DNA from: CAUJGQ01 sp042408665
GTDB taxonomy: Bacteria > Chloroflexota > Dehalococcoidia > CAUJGQ01
Assembly: GCA_042408665.1 (NCBI GenBank)
Contig: JBHOQW010000137.1
Span: 4,797-68,796 of the forward strand
Length of the DNA stretch: 64,000 bases
Reading direction: 5' to 3'
Below, piece by piece: positions 51,378 to 59,877 of the stretch. The first letter of the stretch is position 1. Each line of letters starts with the position of its first letter. The notes under the pieces were generated by a model. It made no database searches. It worked only from the letters and a program-made list of their open reading frames with translations, and was not told where the DNA came from. Made by a program: the position numbers and the translations under genes.

Positions 51378-52397
51378 ATGGCGGCCCCTGAGGAGCGCCA
51401 GACCGCGGCGCTGGCGAGCACCGTCGCCTGGCTGGAAGATGAGCTGCGCGAGACGCGGGCCGCGCTGGCCAAGCTGGCGCAGGCGTTCGAGCAGACCCAG
51501 ACGCAGCTCTGGGAGCTCACCAATCGCCTGCACCGGGTGGAGGACGCGATGGGCGCCATCTCTCCTCAGCTTGCCGCCATCCCGCGCCTGGACGGGCAGC
51601 TTGTCCAGCTCAGGGACCAGCTCGGCGCGGTGCAGGAGCAAGGGGTGCACGCCATGGCGCGGCTGGCCGAGCTCGATCGGGAGCTCGACGCCGCCATCGA
51701 ACGCGAGCGACAGGCGCGCAACGAGCTCACCCATCGTCTCGAGGCGGTGGAGCGGCAGGCGCGGGCCTCCGCTTCCCGCATCGAAACGGTAGAGGAGAGC
51801 GTGCGCCGCGCCCTGGAAGCGGTGAGCCTGGCGCGCCAGCGCACCGATGAGATCGCACGGGACGTTGACGGCCTGGAGGGACGCCTGGGTCGGCTGCTGG
51901 AGGCCGGCAACCGCATCGAGCACGAGCAGGCGCGCCTGGCCGGTGAGCTCGATGGCCTGCACCGCCAGGACGAACTGGTGCTGGAACGGGTGCAGGTGTA
52001 CGCGGAGATGGTCAAGCGGCTCGAGGGCCAGATCTCGCTGGTCGCGGCGGACGTGGCCGTCAAGCAGGACGTGCTGGAGAAGATCGAGCTGGCGCGGGTG
52101 GAGACGCACCGCCTGGAGGAACGCCTGGCCGCGCTGGAGGCGGCCACGGAGACCCTACGCGACCAGTCCGGCGAGGTGGAGCGGGCCATCGGGCTCCTGG
52201 AAGGGCGGCAGAAGGGCTTCCAGGAGCGACTCACGGCCCTGCAAGCGGACCTAGCCGCGCAGCGTACCTCCGTGAACGAGCAGTTCCAGCGCCTGCACCA
52301 ACTCCAGGAGCGGCTCAAGCGGCGCCAGATCGAAGACCTGGAGCGCGACCTGCGTGAGATCCGGATCTTTGCCTTCCGCACGGCGGAAGAGCAATGA
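51378..52397 (+). CDS. Long coiled-coil protein, not recognised
   Basis: 339 aa, ATG after GAACGGAGGACGGTGA. Almost the whole length is heptad-like helix rich in Leu, Glu, Arg, Gln and Ala (for example ELRETRAALAKLAQAFEQTQTQLWELTNRLHRVEDAMG and VAVKQDVLEKIELARVETHRLEERLAALEAA). It has no ATPase motif, membrane segment or signal. It lies between hom and thrC and ends 89 bases before the thrC ATG. It could be a structural or scaffolding protein. No family is recognised. Confidence 0.65.
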   Translation: MAAPEERQTAALASTVAWLEDELRETRAALAKLAQAFEQTQTQLWELTNRLHRVEDAMGAISPQLAAIPRLDGQLVQLRDQLGAVQEQGVHAMARLAELDRELDAAIERERQARNELTHRLEAVERQARASASRIETVEESVRRALEAVSLARQRTDEIARDVDGLEGRLGRLLEAGNRIEHEQARLAGELDGLHRQDELVLERVQVYAEMVKRLEGQISLVAADVAVKQDVLEKIELARVETHRLEERLAALEAATETLRDQSGEVERAIGLLEGRQKGFQERLTALQADLAAQRTSVNEQFQRLHQLQERLKRRQIEDLERDLREIRIFAFRTAEEQ

Positions 52398-52486
52398 GCC
52401 GATCCCCGCCCGTTCCCGCGGCGGGCGCCTCAGGCGGCCCGTGGGGTGAGGGAGCAGGGGGTGAGGACAGAGATAGGACAGGTACC

Positions 52487-53563
52487 ATGACCCGCGCACC
52501 GCTGGTATCCGACCGTCTGCACGGCGTGCTGCGCCGTTACCGCGAGTTCCTGCCGGTGACGGAGGCCACCCCGCTGCTCAGCTTGGGCGAAGGGAGCACG
52601 CCGCTGGTGCGCTCGCGGCGGCTGGCCGGGCGGGCCGGGGTGGGCGCCCTGTACTACAAGTTGGAGATGTGCAACCCCACCGGATCCTTTAAGGACCGGG
52701 GCATGGTGGTGGCGGTGGCCAAGGCGGTGGAGGCGGGGGCGCGGGCCGTCATGTGCGCCTCCACGGGCAACACCAGCGCCTCGGCGGCCGCCTACGCCGC
52801 CCACGCCGGCTTGGAGGCGTACGTGGTGGTGCCGGACGGGCGCATCGCCGCCGGCAAGCTGGCCCAGACAGTGATGTACGGGGCCACGATCCTGGCCGTG
52901 GACGGCAGCTTCGACGACGCGCTGCGCCTGGTGCGCGAGGTCACCGCCAAGCACAACATCGCCCTAGTCAACTCCGTCAACCCGCACCGCATCGCCGGCC
53001 AGAAGACCGCCGCCTTCGAGATCGTGGACGACCTGGGTGACGCGCCCGACCTGCTCTGCATCCCGGTGGGCAACGCCGGCAACATCACCGCCTACTGGAA
53101 GGGTTTCACCGAGTACGCGGAGCGCGGGCGGGCCAACCGTCACCCCCGCATGATGGGCTTCCAGGCGGCGGGGGCGGCGCCGATTGTGCGCGGCGCGCCG
53201 GTGCCGGACCCGCAGACGGTGGCCAGCGCCATCCGCATCGGTAACCCCGCCTCCTGGCAGGGGGCGGTGGCCGCGCGGGACGAATCGGGCGGCGTCATCC
53301 AGGCGGTCACGGACGACGAAATCTTGGAGGCGCAGCGGCTGCTGGCCCGCGAGGACGGCATCTTCTGCGAGCCGGCATCGGCGGCCGCGGTGGCCGGGCT
53401 GCTCAAGCTGGCGCGTGAGGGCATGGACCTGCGCCAGTCCACCGTCGTCTGTGTGATCACCGGCTCGGGCCTCAAAGACCCCGACGCGGCGGCCGGGGTG
53501 ACGCCGCGCATCGTCCACCTCCCCGCTGACCTCGCCGCCCTCGAGCGGGCGCTGCGCTGGTAG
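52487..53563 (+). CDS. thrC: Threonine synthase
   Basis: 358 aa from ATG 52487; the longer frame runs through a GC-rich repeat-like stretch. Fold type II features: LLSLGEGSTPLVRSRRLAGRAG (about 24-45), the PLP lysine in PTGSFKDRGMVVAVAKAV (about 64-81), CASTGNTSASAAAYAAHAGLEAYVVVPDG (about 88-116), VGNAGNITAYWKG (about 190-202) and EPASAAAVAGLLKL (about 290-303). It makes threonine from phosphohomoserine. The short form resembles the plant/archaeal/actinobacterial type. Confidence 0.93.
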   Translation: MTRAPLVSDRLHGVLRRYREFLPVTEATPLLSLGEGSTPLVRSRRLAGRAGVGALYYKLEMCNPTGSFKDRGMVVAVAKAVEAGARAVMCASTGNTSASAAAYAAHAGLEAYVVVPDGRIAAGKLAQTVMYGATILAVDGSFDDALRLVREVTAKHNIALVNSVNPHRIAGQKTAAFEIVDDLGDAPDLLCIPVGNAGNITAYWKGFTEYAERGRANRHPRMMGFQAAGAAPIVRGAPVPDPQTVASAIRIGNPASWQGAVAARDESGGVIQAVTDDEILEAQRLLAREDGIFCEPASAAAVAGLLKLAREGMDLRQSTVVCVITGSGLKDPDAAAGVTPRIVHLPADLAALERALRW

Positions 53564-53595
53564 GCGTGGCGCTGTATTTTGTACTGTGCACGACG

Positions 53596-53624
53596 TTGTC
53601 GCGTGCACGGGGCGCTGGTACACT
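53596..53624 (+). promoter_or_regulatory. Promoter of folE
   Basis: TTGTCG (53596-53601) and TACACT (53619-53624) with a 17-base spacer, 37 bases before the folE ATG. Confidence 0.5.
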
Positions 53625-53661
53625 CGACTGGCGCCGGAACTCAGAGTGTGCGGGTGTGGCC

Positions 53662-54279
53662 ATGACGGGTGACGTCAACCTGGAATTGGCCCGTCGGAAC
53701 GGCCGGGTGCCGGCCGCCGGGCTGGACACGGCGCGGGTCGAGCGGGCGGTGCACGAGCTGTTGCTGGCCATCGGCGAGGACCCCGCCCGCGAGGGGTTGC
53801 GTGCCACGCCGACGCGGGTGGCGCGCATGTACGCGGAGCTGTTCGCGGGCCTGTACTTTGACCCGACGGAGTACCTGCGCACCCAGTTCGATGAAGGCCA
53901 TGATGAGATGGTAATCTTGCGCGACATCCCGTTCTACTCGATCTGCGAGCACCATCTCCTGCCGTTTCACGGCGTGGCACATGTCGGCTATATCCCGGAC
54001 GGCCGCGTGGTGGGGCTGTCCAAGCTGGCCCGCGTGGTAGATGGGTTCGCCCGGCGGCCGCAGTTGCAGGAGCGCCTCACCACCCAGATCGCCGACGCCA
54101 TCATGGCGGCGCTGCAGCCGGACGGCGTGGCCGTGGTGATCGAGTGCGAGCACCTCTGCCTGACCATGCGCGGGGTGCAGAAGCCCGGCTGCAAGATGGT
54201 GACCTCCGCCGTGCGCGGCACGTTCAAGCGCAGCCCGGTGACGCGGGCGGAGTTCTTCGCCCTCGTTAAGAACGGCTGA
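53662..54279 (+). CDS. folE: GTP cyclohydrolase I
   Basis: 205 aa from ATG 53662; the upstream frame crosses the promoter. Features: AVHELLLAIGEDPAREGLRATPTRVARMYAELF (about 28-60), the zinc Cys and His in FYSICEHHLLPFHGVAHVGYIP (about 92-113), GLSKLARVVDGFARRPQLQERLTTQIADAI (about 118-147) and the second zinc Cys in ECEHLCLTMRGVQKPG (about 161-176). The zinc set is complete. It makes dihydroneopterin triphosphate, the first step to folate. Confidence 0.94.
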   Translation: MTGDVNLELARRNGRVPAAGLDTARVERAVHELLLAIGEDPAREGLRATPTRVARMYAELFAGLYFDPTEYLRTQFDEGHDEMVILRDIPFYSICEHHLLPFHGVAHVGYIPDGRVVGLSKLARVVDGFARRPQLQERLTTQIADAIMAALQPDGVAVVIECEHLCLTMRGVQKPGCKMVTSAVRGTFKRSPVTRAEFFALVKNG

Positions 54280-54329
54280 TCCCACCCGCTGTCGCCGCCG
54301 CCCAGAGCGCAGCGCGAGGCCGGAGCGTG

Positions 54330-55331
54330 ATGACCTACGGCTACCCCACCCTCGAGGCACAGGCGCAAGCGATCGCGGACGACTGGTGTCGCCTGCTCAG
54401 CGCGAGCGGGCGGCCGTACCCCTTCCTCCACCCGGCCTGGCACACCGTTTGGTCCCAGAGCTTTCCCACCACCGAGGGGGAGCGCTTCGTCCTCACCGTG
54501 CGTGATGGCTCCCACCTGCTGCTCGTGGCGCCGCTGGAGCGCCGCGGGGCGCGCTTGGCCCTGGCCGGTGATCACGAGGTCTGCGACTACATGGACATCA
54601 TCGCCGCCCCGGACGCCGACCCGGCCGCCTGGAACCGGTTGGTGGACGAACTGGCCGCCATGCCCTGGCGGGAGCTGGTGTTGTGGGGGCTGCCGGAGGA
54701 CACCCCCACCCGGCAGATCATGCCGCGGTTGGCGGCAACGCGCGGCTGGTCCGTCGCGGACGCGCTGGAGGCGGTCTGCCCGCGGGTGGCGCTGCCCGCC
54801 TCCTGGGAGGAGTACTTGGCCACGCTCAGCAAGAAGGACCGGCACGAGCTGCGGCGCAAGCTCCGTCGCTTTCAGGAGGCCGGGTCCGCGCTGCGAGTGG
54901 AGACGCTCACCCAACCGGACGCGGTGCGTGCCGGCCTGGACGACTTCATCCGCCTGCACACCGCCAGCCGGCAGGACAAGCGGGAGTTCATGACGCCGCA
55001 GATGGAGGCGTTCTTCCGCGCCATGGCCGTGGCGCTGGCGGAGCACGCGCTGGTACGCCTGTCGTTCGTGGAGCTGGACGGCGTGCGCGTGGCCGGTTTA
55101 CTGGCCTTCGATGCCGGCGACGAGCTCTTGCTCTACAACAGCGGCTACGACCCGGCCCTGGCGCACGCTTCAGTCGGCATTGCCTCGAAGGCGCTGCTGC
55201 TGCGCGAGGCCATCGCCGAGGGCAAGCGCCGGTTTGACTTCCTGCGCGGCGCCGAACCGTACAAATACGACCTCGGCGGCAAGGATTACGAGGTCCATAC
55301 GCTGACCGTGCGGCGCGCCGTGGCAGACTGA
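54330..55331 (+). CDS. GNAT-fold acetyltransferase, CelD/BcsL-like
   Basis: 333 aa; ATG 54330 directly follows an alternative GTG. The N-terminal half contains PYPFLHPAWHTVWSQSF (about 29-45). The C-terminal half has the GNAT_6 (PF13480) pattern: YLATLSKKDRHELRRKLRRFQEAG (about 162-185), FVELDGVRVAGLLAFDAGDELLLYNSGYDP (about 247-276) and GKRRFDFLRGAEPYKYDLG (about 299-317). Related proteins transfer acyl or aminoacyl groups to sugars, peptides or exopolysaccharide. A glycosyltransferase and a sugar deacetylase follow. Confidence 0.82.
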   Translation: MTYGYPTLEAQAQAIADDWCRLLSASGRPYPFLHPAWHTVWSQSFPTTEGERFVLTVRDGSHLLLVAPLERRGARLALAGDHEVCDYMDIIAAPDADPAAWNRLVDELAAMPWRELVLWGLPEDTPTRQIMPRLAATRGWSVADALEAVCPRVALPASWEEYLATLSKKDRHELRRKLRRFQEAGSALRVETLTQPDAVRAGLDDFIRLHTASRQDKREFMTPQMEAFFRAMAVALAEHALVRLSFVELDGVRVAGLLAFDAGDELLLYNSGYDPALAHASVGIASKALLLREAIAEGKRRFDFLRGAEPYKYDLGGKDYEVHTLTVRRAVAD

Positions 55332-55353
55332 GCAGGCGGGGTGATCGAGCGGC

Positions 55354-56640
55354 ATGCATCGGGTCCAACCGCACCCGCACCGTATCGCGCTGATCGCGGC
55401 GCACACCTGCCCGCTGGCACCGCTTGGCGGGCATAAGGCCGGTGGGCTCAACGTGTACGTGCGCGAGACGGCGCTCGCCTTCGGGCGGCGTGGGTATCTG
55501 GTGGACATCTTCACCCGTCAGGACGGCCTGCACTCGGAGGTGCTGCCCCTGGCGCCCGGCGTGCGGGTGGTGCACCTGGACGCCGGGCCGGCGCATTCGG
55601 CGGACAAGGACGCCCTGTGGGAGTACATGCCCGCCTTCCTGCACGGCCTGCGCGCCTTTCGCGCCCGCCACGGGCTGCATTATGACCTGGTGCATTCGCA
55701 TTACTGGATGTCCGCCTGGGCGGCCACGTACCTGCAACGCCTGTGGGACGTGCCCCACGTGGCCATGTTTCACACGCTCGGTGAGGCCAAGAACCGCGCC
55801 CGCGCCGGTGAACACGAGCCACCGCACCGCATCCAGACTGAGCGGCGCGTGGTGGCCACGGCCGACGCCGTCGTCGCCGCCAGCGAGCACGAGCGCGCGC
55901 TTTTGTTGGCCCTTTACGGTGCCGCCGCCCAGCGCATCGAGGTGATCCCGTGCGGTGTGGACCCGGAGCGCTTCCGCCCGCGGGAGCGCGCGGCCTGCCG
56001 CCAGGAGCTGGGGCTGGGCGCCGAGCCGCTGGTGCTGTTCGTGGGGCGATTGGAGCCCTTGAAGGGTGTCGAGCTGCTCATCGACGCCCTGGTCCACCTG
56101 GACGGCGTCACCCTACTGGTGGTCGGTGGTGACGCGCGGTCGGCCGGGTACCAGGCGGAGCTCGAGCGGCGGGCAGCGCGGCGCGGGGTGGCCGCGCGGG
56201 TGCGGTTTGTGGGCGCTGTGCCGCAGGAGCGGCTGCCGCTGTATTACAACGCCGCCGACGTGTGTGCCGTGCCCTCGTTCTACGAGAGCTTCGGCCTGGT
56301 GGCGCTGGAGGCGATGGCCTGCGGCGTGCCGGTGGTGGCGGCCCGCGTGGGCGGCCTGAGCGCCACGGTGCGCGACGGCGAAAACGGCTTTCTCGTACCC
56401 TGGCGCGACCCGGCGGCGTTCGCCGAGCGGATCGGGTGGCTGATGCGCGATCCCGCCCTGCGCGGTCGCATGGGACGGGCGGCGCGCCTGACCGCCCAGC
56501 GGTTTACCTGGAGCGGGGTGAGCCGGCAACTGGAGGCGCTGTATGTGCGCCTGCTGCGGGCGCGCGCGACCGCGGCCTGTCACGCCGCCGGTGAGCCTGT
56601 CGCCGCCCTGGGCGAGCATGCGCTCTGTCACATCGGCTAG
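55354..56640 (+). CDS. GT4 glycosyltransferase, MshA/sucrose-phosphate-synthase-like
   Basis: 428 aa. GT-B fold: the N-terminal glycine loop has GGHKAGGLNVYVRETALAFGRRGYLVDIFTR (about 27-57), very like MshA and retaining GT4 enzymes. LVHSHYWMSAWAATYL (about 112-127), RIEVIPCGVDPERFRP (about 193-208), LFVGRLEPLKGVELLIDAL (about 228-246) and the donor site FYESFGLVALEAMACGVPVVAARVGG (about 309-334). MshA joins GlcNAc to inositol phosphate; BshA joins it to malate. The acceptor here is unknown. It sits between an acetyltransferase and an LmbE deacetylase. Confidence 0.86.
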   Translation: MHRVQPHPHRIALIAAHTCPLAPLGGHKAGGLNVYVRETALAFGRRGYLVDIFTRQDGLHSEVLPLAPGVRVVHLDAGPAHSADKDALWEYMPAFLHGLRAFRARHGLHYDLVHSHYWMSAWAATYLQRLWDVPHVAMFHTLGEAKNRARAGEHEPPHRIQTERRVVATADAVVAASEHERALLLALYGAAAQRIEVIPCGVDPERFRPRERAACRQELGLGAEPLVLFVGRLEPLKGVELLIDALVHLDGVTLLVVGGDARSAGYQAELERRAARRGVAARVRFVGAVPQERLPLYYNAADVCAVPSFYESFGLVALEAMACGVPVVAARVGGLSATVRDGENGFLVPWRDPAAFAERIGWLMRDPALRGRMGRAARLTAQRFTWSGVSRQLEALYVRLLRARATAACHAAGEPVAALGEHALCHIG

Positions 56641-56681
56641 CGCCCGGTCGTGCGACGGGCGCCGGCACACTGGGCAGGGGG

Positions 56682-57428
56682 ATGAGCACGATGACGGCTG
56701 AGGTGAGCCCGGCGGGGGACGGCGGCACGGACGCGGCCAGGCGGGCCCTGGTGGTGGTGGCCCATCCCGATGACGCGGAGTTCCTTTGCGCGGGCACGGT
56801 GGCCAAGCTGTGCCAGACAGGATGGGAGGTGTACTACTGCCTGATCACCAGCGGTGACAAGGGCACCAAGGACCCGGAGATGACCCCGCAGCGCCTGGCC
56901 GAGATCCGGGAGGAAGAGCAGCGGGAGGCCTGCCGCATCCTCGGCGTGCGGGATGTGTTCTTCCTGCGCTATCCGGACGGCTTCGTGCGCAACGATGAGA
57001 CGCTGCGGGGCGAGATCGTGCGCCTCATCCGCCGGCTGAAGCCGCACACCGTGATCACCTGGGATGGGTTTCGCCGCGGTTTCAACCACACCGACCACCG
57101 CGCCGTGGGTATCGCCACCTATGACGCCGTGTTTCCCGCCAGTCGCGACCCATTCTACTACCCGGAGCAGATCATCGAGGAAGGGCTGACGTGGCACCGC
57201 GTCGGCGAGCTGCTCCTTGCTGGCTCGGACGAGCCGGACTACTTCGTGGACATCTCCGACTACTTCGATCTCAAGATCCAGGCGCTTCTGGCGCACAAGA
57301 GCCAGGTGGCGCGCGATCAGCCGCCCGACGCCTGGGTGGCGGCCATGCGTCGCCGTGTGCAGGAGGCGGCCGAGGTGACCGGCATCGCCTACGCGGAGGC
57401 CTTCCGGCGCGTGACCCTGCGTACCTAA
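56682..57428 (+). CDS. PIG-L/LmbE-type deacetylase
   Basis: 248 aa; ATG 56691 is a close alternative. The zinc site is VVVAHPDDAEFLCAGTVAKL (about 25-44), with the usual AHPDD. Also ITSGDKGTKDPEMTPQRLAEIREEEQREACRILGV (about 57-91), FLRYPDG, HTVITWDGFRRGFNHTDHRAVG with the third ligand (about 122-143), and FVDISDYFDLKIQALLAHKSQV (about 187-208). The family removes acetyl from GlcNAc conjugates (MshB, BshB). It lies 41 bases after the MshA-like gene, consistent with acting on its product. Confidence 0.88.
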   Translation: MSTMTAEVSPAGDGGTDAARRALVVVAHPDDAEFLCAGTVAKLCQTGWEVYYCLITSGDKGTKDPEMTPQRLAEIREEEQREACRILGVRDVFFLRYPDGFVRNDETLRGEIVRLIRRLKPHTVITWDGFRRGFNHTDHRAVGIATYDAVFPASRDPFYYPEQIIEEGLTWHRVGELLLAGSDEPDYFVDISDYFDLKIQALLAHKSQVARDQPPDAWVAAMRRRVQEAAEVTGIAYAEAFRRVTLRT

Positions 57429-57497
57429 CCCCGCACCCTTGACCCCACGGCCGCGGCGCGGAAAGCTGGGAACAGAAGCTGCGCTTAGGGGGCCGCG

Positions 57498-58382
57498 ATG
57501 ACCGAGGTATCTGTCGTCCTGTTCTGGATCGGGGCCGTCCTTACGGCAGCGGCGACAATGGCGCACGGGGTGGCCGCCTTCGGCGTGCGCACGGTGCGCC
57601 GTGCGGCGGCGACCAATGCCGGTACCGTCACCGTCACGGAACGACAGGAGCCGGGCACCTTCTGGACGGGGTTGGCCTCGTTTCTCACCTACGCGGCCGC
57701 CGCGGCCCTGGTAGCGATGCTGGTGGCGCGCACCATCGCCACCGGCCGGCCGCCCTACGCCAACATGTTCGAGTACCTGACGGCGTTTGGCGCCGGCATC
57801 GTCATCGTGGCCGTGATCTACGAGCGCCCCGGCAGGCCGGGGCGGGCGCGGGTGGGCGCCTTTGCCATGCCCCTCGCGCTGGCCCTGTTCCTGGTGGCGG
57901 ACCTTGCCTTCTCCAGCGAGGTGCGGCCGCTGGTGCCGGCCTTGCAAAACAACCGTCTGCTGGCCCTGCACGTGGCCGCCATGCTCCTGTCCTATAGCTT
58001 CATCGCCGTGGCGGGCGGGGCCGCCATCCTGTACCTCGTGCAGGGCGAGGGCCAGCGGTTTGCCCGCCTGCCGCGGCCGGAGGTGTTGCAGGACCTTACG
58101 CACCGCGCGGTGATGGCCGGCTTTCCGCTGCTGGGGCTGGGCATCGCCCTGGGCGCCTACTGGGGCAACATCGCCTGGGGGCGGTACTGGGGCTGGGACC
58201 CGAAGGAGACCACGGCGCTGATCTCCTGGCTGGTGCTGGCCGGCTACCTGCACGCCCACAGCCTGGCGCGCTGGCGCGGCCGGCGGGCGGCCTGGCTGGT
58301 GGTGCTGGCGCTGGGGGTCATTATCTTCAACATCTTCGTGGTGAACTTCGTGATCGCCGGCCTGCACTCCTACGCCCGCTGA
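57498..58382 (+). CDS. ccsB: Cytochrome c biogenesis protein CcsB/ResC-like
   Basis: 294 aa, ATG after TAGGGGGCCGCG. About eight membrane helices. The CcmC/CcsB haem-handling motif is clear: WGRYWGWDPKETTALISWLVLAGYLHAHSL (about 230-260), with haem-ligand His in LLALHVAAMLLSYSF (about 154-168) and near the C-terminus FVIAGLHSYA. This protein works with ResB/CcsA in System II maturation of c-type cytochromes. ResB is not visible in the window. The gene ends just before a strong bidirectional hairpin. Confidence 0.87.
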   Translation: MTEVSVVLFWIGAVLTAAATMAHGVAAFGVRTVRRAAATNAGTVTVTERQEPGTFWTGLASFLTYAAAAALVAMLVARTIATGRPPYANMFEYLTAFGAGIVIVAVIYERPGRPGRARVGAFAMPLALALFLVADLAFSSEVRPLVPALQNNRLLALHVAAMLLSYSFIAVAGGAAILYLVQGEGQRFARLPRPEVLQDLTHRAVMAGFPLLGLGIALGAYWGNIAWGRYWGWDPKETTALISWLVLAGYLHAHSLARWRGRRAAWLVVLALGVIIFNIFVVNFVIAGLHSYAR

Positions 58383-58404
58383 ACGCGCTTGCCGATAGAG
58401 GCAA

Positions 58405-58438
58405 AACGGGCACCCAGGCCTTGCCTGGGTGCCCCCGT
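58405..58438. terminator. Bidirectional terminator between ccsB and rpsU
   Basis: GGGCACCCAGGC (58408-58419) pairs with GCCTGGGTGCCC (58423-58434) across a 3-base loop; the outer ACGGG/CCCGT extend it. It lies between converging stops. Confidence 0.75.
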
Positions 58439-58463
58439 CATCTGGTGTTGCGGCGCAGGGTGG

Positions 58464-58670
58464 TTAGCCGCCCTGCTGCTCACGCTTGCGCTGCTTGCGG
58501 CGGCGGCGAGCCTCGGCCTTGCGCTGCGCGATGCGCATCCGCTCACCCGGTGAGATGAAGTGCCGGCGCGCCTTGACCTCGCGCAGGATGCCGTCCCGCT
58601 GCACCATCTTGGTGAAGCGGCTCAGCAACTGCTCGCCGGTCTCGCCCTCGCGGAGCTCAACCTTGAGCAT
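58464..58670 (-). CDS. rpsU: Small ribosomal subunit protein S21
   Basis: 68 aa. VELREGETGEQLLSRFTKMVQRDGILREVKARRHFISPGERMRIAQRKAEARRRRKQRKR follows the S21 pattern: acidic start, a central helix and a very basic C-terminal helix. S21 assists translation initiation. It is absent from Actinobacteria, which helps place the organism. On the minus strand upstream, TTTGCA (about 58816-58811) and TAGTAT form a weak promoter candidate. Confidence 0.93.
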   Translation of the reverse strand: MLKVELREGETGEQLLSRFTKMVQRDGILREVKARRHFISPGERMRIAQRKAEARRRRKQRKREQQGG

Positions 58671-58823
58671 CGTGTTTCCCCCCTCTCATCCAACCCCGGT
58701 TGCGCGGGCGCGCCCGGCCCCATCGCGTTCGATCGGGGCACACCCTCACGTCCGTGGCGTCGCACATTGTCAACTTTATGATACTAGCGAAGCGGCTCCC
58801 ACGGTGCAAACGGCGGCCACGGC

Positions 58824-59273
58824 TCAGGCCGGCGCCGCCTCGACGATCTGCTTGAGCCGCACCAGCTCAACCATGAGGCTGTGGTGCAGCGCCCGCCGGG
58901 CAAAGCGCCCCAGCAACCACTCCACCACCCCGCCGCCGGGGCGGTAGTGCAGCTCGAGCTCGACACGGGTGCCGCCCGGAGTCGGCGTGAAGCGCCAGTG
59001 CACGTCGTACACCGTGTCACCCTGCGTGGTGCGCTCTACCAGGGCCGTCGGTGGCGCATAGCCGATCAGCTCCGTGACGGACTCGTAGGCGCCGCGGTCG
59101 GTGCGAATGACGAACGCGAAGCGGGCGCCAGGGCCGGTAGCGTGCGGGGTGAGGAGGCGGGCGTGGGTGAAATTGTCCGGCAATAGACGCAGGCGGGTGC
59201 GGCGGTCGGCCGCCGCGGCGAACACCGCCTCCGCTGAACCGGTGATCTCCACCGCCGCGCGTATGACCGCCAT
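58824..59273 (-). CDS. SRPBCC (START-like) domain protein
   Basis: 149 aa from ATG 59273; the longer frame is not conserved. It starts AVIRAAVEITGSAEAVFAAAADRRTRLRLLPDN (2-34), then TELIGYAPPTALVERTTQGDTVYDVHWRFTPTPGGTRVELELHY and a long C-terminal helix. This is the polyketide-cyclase/dehydrase fold, a small-molecule-binding helix-grip domain. The ligand is unknown. It is divergent from the zinc-ribbon gene. Confidence 0.8.
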   Translation of the reverse strand: MAVIRAAVEITGSAEAVFAAAADRRTRLRLLPDNFTHARLLTPHATGPGARFAFVIRTDRGAYESVTELIGYAPPTALVERTTQGDTVYDVHWRFTPTPGGTRVELELHYRPGGGVVEWLLGRFARRALHHSLMVELVRLKQIVEAAPA

Positions 59274-59462
59274 CGCCACGCGCCCGTGCCCGCTGACGGG
59301 AGAGATGCCACATCCCCTATGGTAAGCAGGCCGCAGCAATGGTATACTGCCGCGCGGCATTCCTTCTGCTCATCCGGCCACGGTCTGAGGAGTCGATGCG
59401 CCTCACGCCGGACGCTCGGAGAAGGGGTATTGCCACGACACCAACCCGGCGGAGGCCATCGG

Positions 59463-59828
59463 GTGTCTTACCAGGACAAGACCATCACGTGTGTGGATTG
59501 CGGGACGGAGTTCACCTTCACCGCGGGCGAGCAGGAGTTCTACGCATCGAAGGGCTTCACCAACGAGCCGCGCCGCTGCCCACCGTGCCGGAGCGCGCGG
59601 CGCGCGGCGGGCAGCGGCACCGGCACGGCGGGTTACACCGCCTCCTCCGGCAGCGGCCGTGAGATGTACGTGACCACCTGCGCCTCCTGTGGCGGGGAGG
59701 CGCGCGTGCCGTTCCAGCCGCGGACCGCCAAGCCCGTGTACTGCTCCAACTGCTTCCGATCGCAGGGCGGTGGCCGCACCGGCGTGGGGGTACCGGGCGG
59801 CGAGCGGGGTGGTCGCTGGTCCCGGTAG
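59463..59828 (+). CDS. Zinc-ribbon protein
   Basis: 121 aa from GTG 59463, after GGCGGAGGCCATCGG. The first module is YQDKTITCVDCGTEFTFTAGEQEFYASKGFTNEPRRCPPCRSARR (3-47), a CxxC..CxxC ribbon (zinc-ribbon_13/PF13451-like) found in many Chloroflexota and cyanobacteria. A Gly/Ser linker leads to a second ribbon, TTCASCGGEARVPFQPRTAKPVYCSNCF (about 73-100), like the CxxCxa family. The tail is Gly/Arg-rich. It may bind nucleic acid; function is unknown. A TATACT -10-like hexamer lies at 59343-59348. Confidence 0.75.
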   Translation: MSYQDKTITCVDCGTEFTFTAGEQEFYASKGFTNEPRRCPPCRSARRAAGSGTGTAGYTASSGSGREMYVTTCASCGGEARVPFQPRTAKPVYCSNCFRSQGGGRTGVGVPGGERGGRWSR

Positions 59829-59877
59829 CCGGGCGCGTGGCCCCGCTGAGCAGCCCCGTCGGCACGGAGGAGCCCAC

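Noticed and set aside
54330..57428. Firm assignment to mycothiol or bacillithiol synthesis
   Set aside because: No MshC or BshC in the window and the acetyltransferase is not MshD-like; kept only as a hypothesis.
58745..58773. rpsU promoter using the TTGACA at 58773-58768 (minus)
   Set aside because: No acceptable -10 at 16-18 bases downstream (CGTGAG).
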